DNA of 64,000 nucleotides from Rhexocercosporidium sp. MPI-PUGE-AT-0058 (lineage: Eukaryota; Ascomycota; Leotiomycetes; Helotiales). Each line of letters begins with the position of its first letter. The first letter of the stretch is position 1. The notes below the pieces were generated by a model. The model was not told the DNA's origin, ran no database searches, and was given only the letters and a program-made list of their open reading frames with translations. The translations under genes were made by a program, and so were the position numbers. Below are positions 13,272 to 23,943 of this stretch, in pieces. The stretch covers positions 2,852,001-2,916,000 of the forward strand of contig JAGTJL010000006.1 in NCBI GenBank assembly GCA_020746875.1, given 5' to 3'.

Positions 13272-14787
13272 ATGCATTTTATTTCAATCATCGGCCCGAC
13301 AGCTGTTGGGAAAACTAAGCTGGGTGTTGCAGTCTCTAAGGTCGTCGGAGGAGAGGTTATTTCCGTCGACAGCTTGCAGTGTTACAAAGCTGGAAGCATT
13401 GTCACTGCGAAGGTAAAAAACGAAGAGGCTGACGGTGTGGCACACCACTTGGTTGACTACCTCCAGGCTTACGAGGAGCCGAATGACTTTGTCGCTCGAG
13501 CAATTGATAAGATGGAAGAGATGGAGAACTGTGGCCACATGCCAGTATTGGTTGGAGGGTCAACTTCATTAACAATCCCTCTTCTCCTTGCGGCCCCTGA
13601 ACGTGGCTTTCAACATTTTACGATACTGCTATGGTCGCCAATACTCTCTCTCCAACCCAGGATTGAGGAAAGAGTAGACGAGATGATAGGTAGAGGCCTT
13701 CTCAACGAGCTGAGGGAACTCAAGCGACTGGAAAAGGAACATTTGGGGACCCCTAACTTCCAAAAAGGCGTTTGGAAAGCAATTGGATACAAGGAGCTCT
13801 ATCCTTGTCTTGAGGCTTTGGATGGAGATGAGAATCATGATCTTTTGAGGGAGTGCCTCACGTCGATGAAACAAAACACTGTTGACTACGCAATTACGCA
13901 ACTTTGCTGGATGCAGCAAACCCTGATTCCTTTGCTTGCTCAGCTCCAAGTACCATCTGCGAGTCTTCGAGTAAACGGTGGCGCCGTCTGGAAGGATGAG
14001 GTCGAAATCCCTGCCCTTCGAATGGTCAATGGATTCTGGAATAATGCAGCACCAGCAAAGGAAATCTCTCTGGTCGCACCCTTGAAGATGTCTGACTCTT
14101 CTAAAAGACCCACCATCTGTGTTTTGTAAGTTTCTTAGCCCTCCTCAACGGAGACTCCGTCAGTTTACTTACGACTGCAGTTGTGGCTCCTCCGCTGGAA
14201 CCTCCCCTGCTTATATAGAGGCGGCACGGTCTCTTGCCTACACCTTTCATCGGAGAAATATCCATCTCGTTTATGGCGGGGGGACTACTGGTATTATGGG
14301 TGCACTAGCTCACACTCTGGTGTCGCTCTCCGGTCCATCTGCGGTCAGCGGTATTATACCTGAGGCGCTGGTCAAATATGAGCAACGGATGACAGTCAAT
14401 TCTGTTGAAACTTACAAAGACGAGTTCGGAAGCCGGACTGTAGTCAAGGACATGCACGCACGGAAGCATTTGATGGTACAGAATGTGATTAATGGTGGTC
14501 CGGGAAGTGGATTTGTGGCACTTAGTGGCGGTTACGGGACAGCGGAAGAGTTGATGGAGGTGACGACATGGAGTCAGCTTGGAATCCATAACTTTGGTGT
14601 TTGTGTCTTCAATGTCAATGGTTTTTACGATGGGCTACTCTCATGGGTCAAGAAGATTGCCAACGAGGGATTTGTACCGGCGGTTGACGCTGATATTATT
14701 ATGCAGGCATATTCAGCTGAGGAGGTCGTCGAATCCCTGGGAGCTCATGTGGCGGCGGATGGCAAGGCAAAATTGGACTGGGAATAA
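13272..14787 (+). CDS. Bifunctional cytokinin synthase: adenylate isopentenyltransferase fused to LOG phosphoribohydrolase
   Basis: Two exons (13,272-14,125 and 14,181-14,787) encode 486 aa. The IPT half (about residues 1-235) would transfer a dimethylallyl group to AMP/ADP/ATP. It shows a P-loop GPTAVGKT (8-15), D33 in ISVDSLQCYK, HHLVDY (58-63), VGGSTS (94-99) and ERVDEMIGRGLLNEL. The LOG half (about 282-486) would release the active base from the riboside monophosphate. It shows VFCGSS, YGGGTTG (316-322), MHARK (376-380) and SGGYGTAEE (400-408, usually PGGYGTxxE). About 45 low-complexity residues link the halves. No signal peptide is evident, so it is probably cytosolic. The fused architecture matches the IPT-LOG enzymes reported in Claviceps and Fusarium. 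Both halves are open with no nonsense codon although RIP-mutated repeats flank the gene, so it appears functional. No P450 partner is visible. Splicing is inferred from sequence only. Confidence 0.93.
14126..14180 (+). other. Intron of the IPT-LOG gene (55 bp)
   Basis: It starts GTAAGT and ends CTGCAG, with a branch-point-like ttactta/cttac shortly before the acceptor. Removal joins GTTTT to TTGTGGCTCC and restores the LOG motif V-F-C-G-S-S. Without splicing, the IPT frame would end at TAA (14,127-14,129) just after the residues ICVL. The length is typical of fungal introns. Confidence 0.93.
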
Positions 14788-15331
14788 TTGAATAATGTTA
14801 GGCTCAATGCAATGTACCTTTTCTTGCTATTTGGAGAGACTTGCCGTGTCTACCCCTCCGTATGGAATTGCTTGCATATGCAAAACACTACATATGTCTA
14901 CCACACTTTTAAAATTGAAAAACTATGGACATCTTCGGTGAGGTATTAGTCCACCAGCACCCACCTATTGCACCAATGAATATTGCTGCGGTCTCGATTC
15001 TATACGCAGCAATCCTATTGCTATATGCAGAATAGAAGCTACGATTATATCAGATGCGTATCCCGTTTTATATACTTTTCCTTGTATAATATAGCTTTCT
15101 TTAAGAGCGATATAAACCCCCTCTTACACGTCGGCTGATCCTCATTATACTTGAGTCTCCTCGCTAAGCTCGTCGATTGCAGCAACTCTGATATAATACT
15201 AACACTAACATTTTATTGCCCCCCACGGCACAATAGTATAAGGTTGGACACATGAAAATTATATTTCTTGAGTAAGTAAGAGAAATATTCCTGCTGCCGC
15301 CTAACAGTATTCTCCATAGTATCGACTGTCA
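14788..15331. other. Intergenic region downstream of the IPT-LOG gene
   Basis: Normal-composition DNA without a convincing reading frame. It must contain the terminator of the IPT-LOG gene, and possibly a promoter for the next gene (a gatataaacccc string at about 15,109-15,120 is TATA-like). I see no RNA gene or repeat. Confidence 0.5.
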
Positions 15332-15646
15332 ATGCCGTTTTTTTGGTGGTGCGGGAGCCGAGATGTCCGTGCATGCAAAACTTTACTATTGATTGCCATT
15401 ACCATTAACCCCAACCCCAGAATCCATCACCAAACCTATTTAAATCATCAAAACCAAGATGCAAGAACAACAATTAACCTAGCCCCAACCCATCCCCCAG
15501 CCATTGGCCCATTTGATTCAGATGAACGTGGAGTATGGCGTGCTGATTTGTATAGGCAATGGATGTCGCTATGCAGTCAGTCCGGCAAGCATTTCAGAGC
15601 ACTTGCGCAGAAAGCATCACACAGCAAGGAGTTGCGACAACAAGTA

Positions 15647-17501
15647 ACGTAGGTGGTAAGCGAGTGGTTATTGTAAACGAGTGGTTACGCCCCCCCACCT
15701 ACCCGAACAGAAATCACTAATATTAATCAACGCGTAATTATTAACTCTTAAAACTAGTTTTATTCTATTATCTACGTGCTGGGCATGTACGGGCATTATG
15801 TTCAGTTGCTTTACATATGCTACACCTTGCTAAGGCGCGTGGTTGGGGCTGTGCACGTGGTTCTGCCTCCTCCTCTATAAGCCCGTTTTCAGCTATTTCT
15901 ACTAGTTCTATGCCCTCTTGAACTGTAAGAACCCCCCTAGGTTGTATAAAAGACCTCCTTATTGCTCTCTTCCTCTTTTGACGTGCGTTTTCGGCCCGTA
16001 ACTGCTTATTCTCCTCTGCTAGAATTGAAGCATTATGCATAGCTATTTTGCACCCCTTAACTAACTGCTGAAATGCGAAATCTGTAGGACTAGAAGGGAT
16101 ATTTGGATGCATCCGACGCTGTAAAGACTCTTTAATTGACTTTGCTTGAAGATCTACTGCTTCGGGATACTGTGGTGTCTTTGGAGTCCATGGTAGAGGT
16201 AGTGTAGGTGGGGGAGTAGGTGTACGGATCTGTATATTAAGCTTTGAGAGCACGCGTTCTGGGTCGAAAGGGACTAATCCGGTAGCTGCAAAACCACTGC
16301 GTGCAATAGCAGGAGTTATTGATTCCGGACGTGCTCTGCTATATGCTGTAAGGAAGTCCGCTTTGTCGATATAGTTGACTCCATTACGCATTAATTGCTC
16401 GATCTGACGCCCGTACGCGCGTTTTAAGGTTGCAAAACAGCTCACATCCAAAGGTTGTAATAGATGAGAGCTATGCGCGGGCATACAGAGAGTAATAATC
16501 TTGTGCTTTGTACAAAATAGGTCGAATTCCGGTGTTATATGACTCCTATGCCCATCCAGAATTAAGAGTCTATATACTCCCTTTGTACGTGGTGCTGTAT
16601 ACGGCTCAAAAACAGTAGAGAGCTATAAAAGACCTAACTGATCATTGGTCCACCCCTTTTCACTGAGTGCAATTACCTAATCGCGTGGTAAATCGCTGCT
16701 GTACCACGTAGAGATATGCACCTTTCCCTCAAGAATAATCACAGGAGGAGGCCCGTCACCTGTAGAGTCAATTGACTCAATAACTGTAACCCATTCGCGA
16801 TTCCCTGGTTGAACAGCAACTGCTCTACCTGCTCTTTCCTTGCTTGAAACTACTTTTGCAGTAGCTATCACCCCTATTTGGAACCCCGTCTCGTCAAAGT
16901 TATGTATATCCTCCACTAGGATACCGTATTTCGCGATTGTGTTCCGTACAAGGTCAAACCAGGCTCGTATAATTGAGTAATCTTCGCAAAGAGCACGCTG
17001 GTAGTCGTATTTTCTTGTATATTTCGATTGGAGGGAGTGGTGCCGTTGTACGTAGTTATACACCCATTTTTGCCTAATAACCAAAGCTTCCACTACTCTT
17101 GCGCCACCGCGTTTTGAAAGCAGTATATTAGCTATTGCGCGTATAGACTGGAGTCTCACGGGTAGACCTCTTCCAATCATAGCTAATATCCATTGCTCAA
17201 GGGTCTGCTCTTCTAAGTCCGTAAGTTTCCTGCCGTTGGGTGTAGAAACGCGTCTTTCAGGGACACCCTTTACGCGTCGTGATGCTGTAGAATATGGTGT
17301 ATTAAAAGCTTTGCAAGCTGTAAAAAGGTGCTTAAATTGGCCATTTTGAAAGGCTTGTATAGCAAGAGCGACTCGGCCTTCGTTTTGTGACATTTCGAGA
17401 GTAATTGGTTGAGTTATTCGTGGTTAGGTGTAGAGAGTTATGCGCGAAGGTGGGGGGGCGTAACTACTCGTTTACAATAACCACTCGCTTACCACCTACG
17501 T
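15647..17501 (-). mobile_element. Fot1/Pogo-type Tc1-mariner DNA transposon (1,855 bp)
   Basis: The termini are inverted repeats of about 54 bp starting ACGTAGGTGGTAAGCGAGTG at both ends, differing by one base. It is flanked by TA target duplications (15,645-15,646 and 17,502-17,503), as expected for this superfamily. It contains one transposase gene on the minus strand, of the usual Fot1 length. Composition is near normal, so it is much younger than the AT-rich elements around it. It interrupts an unrecognised gene on the plus strand. Confidence 0.95.
15768..17393 (-). pseudogene. Fot1/Pogo transposase with two in-frame TAG codons
   Basis: The frame runs 541 codons from ATG at 17,393 to the stop at 15,768, interrupted by TAG at 16,677-16,679 and 16,623-16,625. 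Both sit where related transposases have Trp (after LPRD, and in QLGLL.LST), so each is a TGG-to-TAG change typical of RIP. Domains in order are an N-terminal Psq-like helix-turn-helix (about 1-50), a CENP-B-like helix-turn-helix (about 54-130), and the DDE catalytic core with NFDETG, LILDGHRSH and LLQPLD. The second and third Asp are separated by 35 residues (DD35D). A C-terminal CX2CX4HX4C knuckle (CSICKATEHNARTC) follows. It would bind the inverted repeats and cut and paste the element, but it is inactive unless the stops are read through. Confidence 0.93.
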
Positions 17502-17940
17502 TAGACCGTTATATTCAAGAGTTTCCATTTGAGTATGATTATTCCAGTGTTAGGATACCCCCAGACGGTTAAGCCCCACAACCCGTCATCCCGGTTGTCA
17601 ATGGATTATAGTGCAAGCATTACCCAGCAAAGCCATTCAAAACCCAGAACCGAAAGGCCATCAAGGTACATGGAAACGAAGAACATGGCAAGAAGAGGGT
17701 CGCAGACGTGGATTTGTTTGATCCAGTCAGGTTGCAGTTATGGTTTCGGGAAGGGAAAGAGCGGTATTGGGTTGTGGATAAGAGCACGCAGCCAGTCCAG
17801 TCCGGTCAGCAAGGCCAGTCCGTTAGTATTGGTGAAGCCGAGGGTATATACTACATCGGATTTTGGGTGAAAGGCGGCAATTCCCCCTATTGCCGCCGGA
17901 AAGAGAAGGCGGTCACTGAGGCTAACACTTTGACCTTCTT

Positions 17941-18590
17941 ATCACCTGATAAGGGTTCGTTAAAAGTAGAGCACTCCTTACTTATTACACGGACCACCGT
18001 ATACGCGTTTATACTAGTGAGAGAGGCATTAGCGCGTCTTCTTCTTATTTTATTACTTAAAATAATAAGCGTTTATATTATTAAATTCTCATAATAGATC
18101 TTCTCTCTTTTAGTTTAACTTATAATATTTTAATCTATATGAGCTGTAAATATATAATTCATTTTACAGCTATTGTAGGGCACTTGTACGATTATTATAA
18201 AGCTGCTATCCTACTCGGTAAAGTCCAGGAATACGCCCGTCTCTTTACCCCCGACTCTTTTACTTCCCCGGGAAGTGAAACAGCTTTATGTGCTAACTTA
18301 TACGCCGCCGATTGCTTACTTGCGAATCTACGATAATACTTACTCTTGCAAGCTATGCCCTCCTAATTAGCTATATATAATCCGAAGCAAGCGGATTCTA
18401 CTTAATTATTTAAAGGAGGCATATTAATAAAGTAAGAGTAAAAGCTTTATAAACCGGCCAGCTAAATTACGTCTTCTATTTAGCACTATTATTTATTTCT
18501 TTATCGTTTGCTAAACCTTTTATATAAAAGACTACACCCCCTACTTTTTCGTTAATAACGGCAAGATTAGCTTTAATCTAGCACCGGCAT
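17941..18590 (+). other. Transition into RIP-type DNA, possible decayed coding
   Basis: Composition drops from normal to AT-rich. A 65-codon frame at 18,139-18,336 (starting MSCKYIIHF) continues in the same frame to about 18,590 with only TAA/TAG stops, which suggests RIP-decayed coding. It may be the upstream part of the telomere-linked protein relic that follows, but I cannot match it to that family. Confidence 0.35.
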
Positions 18591-20830
18591 AGCTCGCGGA
18601 AGCACTTAAGAAATTATCCTTTAGCCTTCGAGAACAAGTGAAGCAGACCCTCGCTCAAAAGCTTTAAGCACTTCAGCCTGATATTACCTTGCGTTATAAG
18701 ACTGAAGTCTTTTTATAACTCGACCTAACGTAATAAGAGCGGTACTTCCGGGGTTATAACTTAAGTTACGTCGCACGTCTCCTTAATCTATTATTGCCTT
18801 ACCCCTTCTTCGACCCCGATTAGCTAAATAATCACCTCGTCCTCGTACTTAAATCGTTCGACCGTCTTATTAAGTAAGCCCGTAAATCGCTCCGAACCGA
18901 CCGGATTAATATCTTTAATTAATAGCGTGTTAATAGCTTTTTTACCCGTCGTATTACTAACTTTTCGTTAATACATAAGCTTTACAAAGGAACTTATATT
19001 ATATATAAAAAAGTATAAAAGCAACCGCTAAGCTTTATTTATCGGCGCGTCTAGCGGAACTAAGGCCCTGAGCTCTTTTATTATCTAACTGACGCTTAAG
19101 TAACAGCCCTCGATTGAGTAATATAAGCTGCGGCCGAGCTTGCCTAGGAATAGTAAAGCGTTAGTCTGGCGCTAATATAACTTTAGTAAAGTCTCGATTA
19201 TATTACGATCCAACTTTATATCTCGCTATTAAATTATGCTTTATTCGACATAATTTATAATAATATCGTCGTTGTCTTTATAGCGGTTCTCGGTATTAGA
19301 AATCTTAAGTTATCGGTTAATTAGAGTGCTATATTTAGCGATTTTTTATATTATACTCCTTATTTTTCTGCTTTTGTCAAAATAGCTTAGTTTTTTATTA
19401 TTTAACGGGCGGTGCTTACAGTAGATCGAGGAGAGGTTCTATATATAACTGATATATTGAATGCTATATAAGAGCGCTTTATGGTATATAGCACGCATTC
19501 TCTTATAAACTAAGCATAAAAGCTGCGCAGTTTTGGGAAGTAAATTAATAAGATTATTATTTCTTTAGGATATATCTCCTGGATTAATAATAGTGAATAC
19601 TTTAGCTATAAGGGCTTCGAATTAAGGATGATCGACTTAAAGAAGTTCTTAGCGACTTAAACAGCTGTTATATAACCCTCGCTCTTAGAGGAGTTATTAC
19701 GTGTATATCCAGACGAGAAGCGAGATAAGGTTATTCTATTAATTAATCTTTTCCGATTTAAGGACGACCCGGCGAATGGCAAGCCCGGCTGGTGCTTCCT
19801 GGACGACCCACGGAATAACTACTTTTAAAGACATGATCGATAGCTGCTTAATCGCGTGCTAGATAAGGGTTAGTTATAGCAGGAGTTCCTGATTAAGAGT
19901 ATAAAGGCCTTATGGCGGCCTAAGACTGCTGAGCAATACTTAAAGCAGGTAAATATTTTCCTTCCTTATCCATATCTTAAGAGGCCAGCCTGCACGGGGA
20001 ACTGAGCTTCTTAGCTTATAGCTACGTAATATTATTCACGGGTTATAGCGGAATATCTTTATCGAGAATAGCCTTATTAGCTTTATTACTTTTTATTATA
20101 AGGGCTATAACGTTTCCGGGTTAATTAAGATTACCTACCGGTATCTGCCCGAGGCAATAAGTGAGTTCTTAGTCTATTACGCTTAGATTATTTAGCTATT
20201 CTGTAAGTAATTGTGTATACTTACTTTAAACGAAAGCCTTAATACGCTAACTTTCCTTTAAGCGATTAAGAAAGGAACTTATAGCGAGCCGTGGCTAAAT
20301 AGTCGCTTAATGAACGTCCTTATATAATAGTTCAAGCAGCATCTTAATACCGATGCAAATATCTTTCTTTGGCGGCACGTAGCGATTACTATCTCTCGCC
20401 GGCATTTACGGCAAGCCAAGTTCCGGAAGGACTACGGAGCAGACGCTAGCGGAACCTGAAATAACGCACAAGCTGTATATGCTGCTAATATAGCTAATAT
20501 AATTTATATTAAAGGAATTAAAGAAGCACCGGGTCATATTGCTTCTGCACGTGTAGAATACCGGCAGATCAGTAGAAAGTGGCATGTATATCTGAGGTTT
20601 TCTGGCTTTCAGAGGCTGGCTCGGATACAACCCACGGGTCCACAAACATCCGACCTCAGACAGGCTACCGAATCCTCAGTCAATTATCAAGCGCTACTCA
20701 AACGCAAAGTCCTCGGTGAATTGCCAATTCAAAGTCAGATAATTAAAAGCAATAAATCTAATACCCATTTACAAGACATGCAGAAAAGAGAGTCTTTACG
20801 CCGTGGAGTTGGAAAGGTGGGATAGAGAAC
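18590..20830 (+). pseudogene. Relic resembling fungal telomere-linked (TLH/RecQ-type) protein, N-terminal half
   Basis: A RIP-decayed plus-strand coding relic. Stops are TAA/TAG at likely Gln or Trp sites. Readable blocks are LREQVKQTLAQKL (about 18,630), WCFLDDPRNNYF (about 19,790-19,825), FLIKSIKALWRPKTAEQYL (about 19,890-19,945), GTELLSL (19,998 onward) followed by RNIFIENSLISFITFYYKGY (about 20,050-20,110), RYLPEAISEFLVYY (about 20,139-20,180), and APGHIASARVEYRQISRKW (about 20,527-20,583). From memory these blocks resemble the conserved region upstream of the helicase in large fungal telomere-linked or RecQ-like proteins. I see no helicase P-loop or DExH box, so only the N-terminal half survives. 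It could instead be another recombinase-like repeat protein. If correct, it points to a subtelomeric origin. Confidence 0.5.
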
Positions 20831-22036
20831 ATGCCTCAGTATAAAGGGTGTAAAGTACAACTTGTGGGAGGTAAAATAGATTTATAGGTGATAGTAAAAA
20901 TAAAATACGGTTACGTGCCTCTAATACATTCGCGACACTAGTGTCCTACGAGGCGCGGGCTCTTGTGGCTTTGGTTGTAGCGTATGGTTCTGGCTTTCTT
21001 TTTCCTCTTTTGCGCCCGCGGACAAGACTTCCCTTGCCAACTTTTACTTCTTTTGGGTTAGGGTTACTACACCTAAGTTATCTATTACGAAGAGGTTTTA
21101 GACCAGATCCCGTATCGAGGCCAATACCATATATAACGAGTATAGCAAATTAGCTTAACTACTAGCAACAATCTAATAGGCCAGCTTCAGGTGTTATAAT
21201 TTTAATATCTACTTTTAGCCGTGCTCACTTTTTCGACTTTAATATAATTATCTCTCGAAGGCCGATACATACGTTACACACGGCATTAAACAGGCTTTCG
21301 ACAAGAGAAACATTAAATCCAAGAGTCTATTCTATGAAGTCGAGGCGGGGAGTTCGGAAGAAAGCACGCCACACGGCCGTGTGAAACTCGATTGCGATTT
21401 CAAGTAGTCTTAAAAGCGGTCCTTGACAGAAGTAGCTGCTAATTTTAATTTAATATACGGCCTAGCGCTAAAGGCCAGAGTAATTTAATGACTTCGTCTT
21501 AACATTCGGCTTGACGGCGATGCTTTTGAGAAACCGCGAAACACTTATAGTAGAGCACACTTACTTATTGTTTTAGTACTTATTTGACTTAATATGGCCC
21601 TTAAATTATATTCTTCTGATAATCCTCGAATACCACAGGAGAGGTTAGCCTGCGCTTATGCAGACAGATTCTTAAAGAGTCCCGCAGGTAACGTAATTAA
21701 GTTAGAACCGTTGGCGATTTCTTCGCTAACGCCGCAGCATAAGATCTTTGATTAAAAAGTGAGAACTAACAATTATAAGTTATTATTATTATTAATATTG
21801 CTGATTAAATATTTTAATATATGTAGATACCGTCGAGTTATTATTAAAACCATTAAGAACTGCAAGTGGTAAGGAATTAATAAAGTTATTATATATAACG
21901 AGTTACCTAACGTTAGTTACAAATAATATTATGTTTGTCTTCTCGGCCCAGAATATATAAATCGAAAACTTAGTTTATTTTATTTTTATGTTAGGCTTAG
22001 TAGATTTCTCCTAGAATTCCACCTTAAAACGCTAAC
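20831..22036. other. Mixed-composition intergenic DNA, unassigned
   Basis: Patches of normal composition (about 20,640-21,160 and 21,280-21,460) alternate with AT-rich DNA. A 70-codon frame at 20,941 starts with GTG and is dominated by Leu, Pro and Arg, so I do not consider it a gene. No LTR, inverted repeat or RNA gene was found. Confidence 0.5.
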
Positions 22037-22239
22037 CATAACGCTAGGTGTACGATTCAGGGGTTACAGAGTCAGGCCAGGTTCGGACTAATTCCGGAGG
22101 CATATATAAAGAAGCTCCCACACCTCTAGAGCTCGATATCTTCTTGTTTCCTTCGTATTAAACCTATTAATACTCGATAGCCTCTGCTAATATACTCCTA
22201 TATACCTCTTGCACTGCTGTCTTAATTAATGTCGTTATA
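22037..22239 (+). repeat. 5' LTR of gag-only element
   Basis: This 203-bp copy aligns with 23,944-24,146, sharing acgattcaggggttacagag, ttccggaggcatatataaa and gctcgatatcttctt. The shared tatataaa is the likely LTR promoter TATA box. Confidence 0.85.
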
Positions 22240-22880
22240 TTAAACAAGAAGATCGACTCCGCCGAGGACAGCATTAAAAAAACATCCTACTAGAAGTCTC
22301 GATATCGTTACAGTCCCGAAATACGTCCGGAAGACGTCCGTTTGTCACTGTCTATGTCAAATCAACTCTACGAAATCGATAGTTATGTCTTCAGAAGAGC
22401 TAGGATTCCAGAGATCTTCTAGCAACTAGCGAATCAGAGCGTGATTCGAGCTCAGCCGTAACCAGTATACGAAGTCGCCTTTGTTAGCCGTACTTTAATC
22501 GCTCCCTCCGCACAAAGGCCGCTGTAGACAGGATTGAGGTTCAGCCGGAAGCTGTATCGATACCTTCAATTCTCCGCCTTTGGATTTGCATATGGTACGA
22601 GACCCCGACTACCTCGAGTACCGCATTTACTACTGGAAACCCCGTTGCCGGAAGCTTCGGATACTTGGAAACACTCGCTCCGACGCTTGTTTGATTACCT
22701 GTTTCAACTACGACTTTCCCCTCACGCTAGCCGAAAGCTAGACGTGTACAATTTGGCCCTCGGCAATCGACCTCCCTCTTGCCTTTAACAACTTCTTTTA
22801 TACGACTCAACGTCGTATACTTTTATACTCGTCAAGTGTTTTAGTTACGCTACGTTGCCTCGCTTGTTCTCGCTTCTGCT

Positions 22881-23850
22881 ATGCCACCTAAAGCCGCTCG
22901 TACAAAGCCTCCCCCGAACCTCTCAGAGACCTCTCCGATTCCGATATTAACAGCCTGAGAGTCTCTATTCAATTAATTAAAGAGCGCCAGACGCAGTCAG
23001 ACGCGACGACTCAACGCCTTTCCGAAGGTATGACTCGCATCGAAGCTTTGCTCTCTTAATTAGTCGTTTAACCCCCCGCGTCGCCAGCAGCCTCTCTTGC
23101 AGTTCGGTCTACTTCCGAGTCAGTTTCGGACGGCTTTCGGCCGCTTAAGGTTCAGCTGACGAAGAAAATCGAGCCTTTAGACAACGGCTTATCCCCCTCC
23201 TTCACCTAATAGAAGTCGTCCGTATAAGACAGATTATAAGTCAATACGAAATATTACCCTACAGAGAGAGCTCGGAAGGCTTTCGTATAGGGTTCTACCT
23301 CCGGCCTAGCCTGTGGCTACCTTAAGCCTCGTTATACGTCGACTTCTACGTTTCCATTCGTGTCGGCGGAAGAGATGATTTAGCTCCTGGAATTATACTT
23401 CCTTACCGGACTAGAATCGGACCAGTTTCGACGGCATTCTAAGATATTCAAATAAAGGATGACGAGTCCTTCTTACAGTTCCGCGCCCGTTTCCAGAGTG
23501 CCGCCATTCAGGTTACCGTAGCTCCTTCGAAATATTTATTTTATTTGTGGTCCAAAATTACCCTTAGACTACGGACCGCCGCTGCCGCAGTCAAGTCTAC
23601 ATAAAGAAATAACTATTCCGTTATGGTTACACAGCTGACCGCACTTGATTCGGAGCTTTCCCGACTACGTATTGCTTTTGTACAGCCGCAACACGTATTA
23701 CCGGTAGCTCTACCTGCGCCAGCACCTGCAACCGTTCCGTTAATTAAAGACGTACAATACTACTACTACAAGCAATTTAACTATTATAAGGAAGACTGCC
23801 CGGTACTTGCAAAGAAGAAGTCAGACGGTAGACAGTTAAGTACCGGATAA
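22881..23850 (+). pseudogene. Broken gag gene with decayed zinc knuckle
   Basis: A gag-like frame starts MPPKAARTKPPPNL at 22,881 and is broken by stops and at least one frame change. The last open piece (23,623-23,850) holds YYYYKQFNYYKEDC, which fits a CX2CX4HX4C zinc knuckle. Two Cys and the His have become Tyr (TGC to TAC, CAY to TAY), exactly the changes RIP makes. Gag would form the particle that packages element RNA; this copy cannot make a working knuckle. Confidence 0.65.
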
Positions 23851-23943
23851 GCGTGGTTTTAGTGTTTTTATATTAATTTCTTTCCTTTACACAGTCTTTA
23901 CCTTTCTCGGCATAAGGGCAAGCCTCTTTTAGGAAAGGGGTAA

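Larger units (their letters stand above)
15332..18094 (+). pseudogene. Unrecognised gene disrupted by a Fot1/Pogo insertion
   Basis: The first piece is open from 15,332 to the TA at 15,645-15,646. If the transposon and one TA copy are removed, the same frame continues from 17,504 through DRYIQEFPFEYDYSS to about 17,567. A 60-bp GT-AG intron (17,568-17,627) is then possible, after which the frame reads on through DVDLFDPVRLQLWFREG, WVVDKS and YYIGFWVKGG. The last part (after about 17,940) runs into AT-rich DNA and stops at 18,092-18,094, so the true C-terminus is probably lost. The true start is uncertain because the first 50 or so residues look non-coding. I recognise no family. It is rich in charged and aromatic residues and has no obvious signal peptide. 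It may once have been a neighbour or partner of the cytokinin gene, but nothing shows this. Confidence 0.55.

Noticed and set aside
13284..13949. Several minus-strand frames opposite the IPT exon
   Set aside because: Antisense shadows of the IPT-LOG gene with no recognisable motif.
20941..21153. 70-codon frame with GTG start
   Set aside because: Composition is dominated by Leu, Pro and Arg, it lacks an ATG, and no domain is visible.
22534..22788. 84-codon frame on the plus strand
   Set aside because: It lies in the gag-only LTR element before the likely gag start, in a different frame, with no gag motif.
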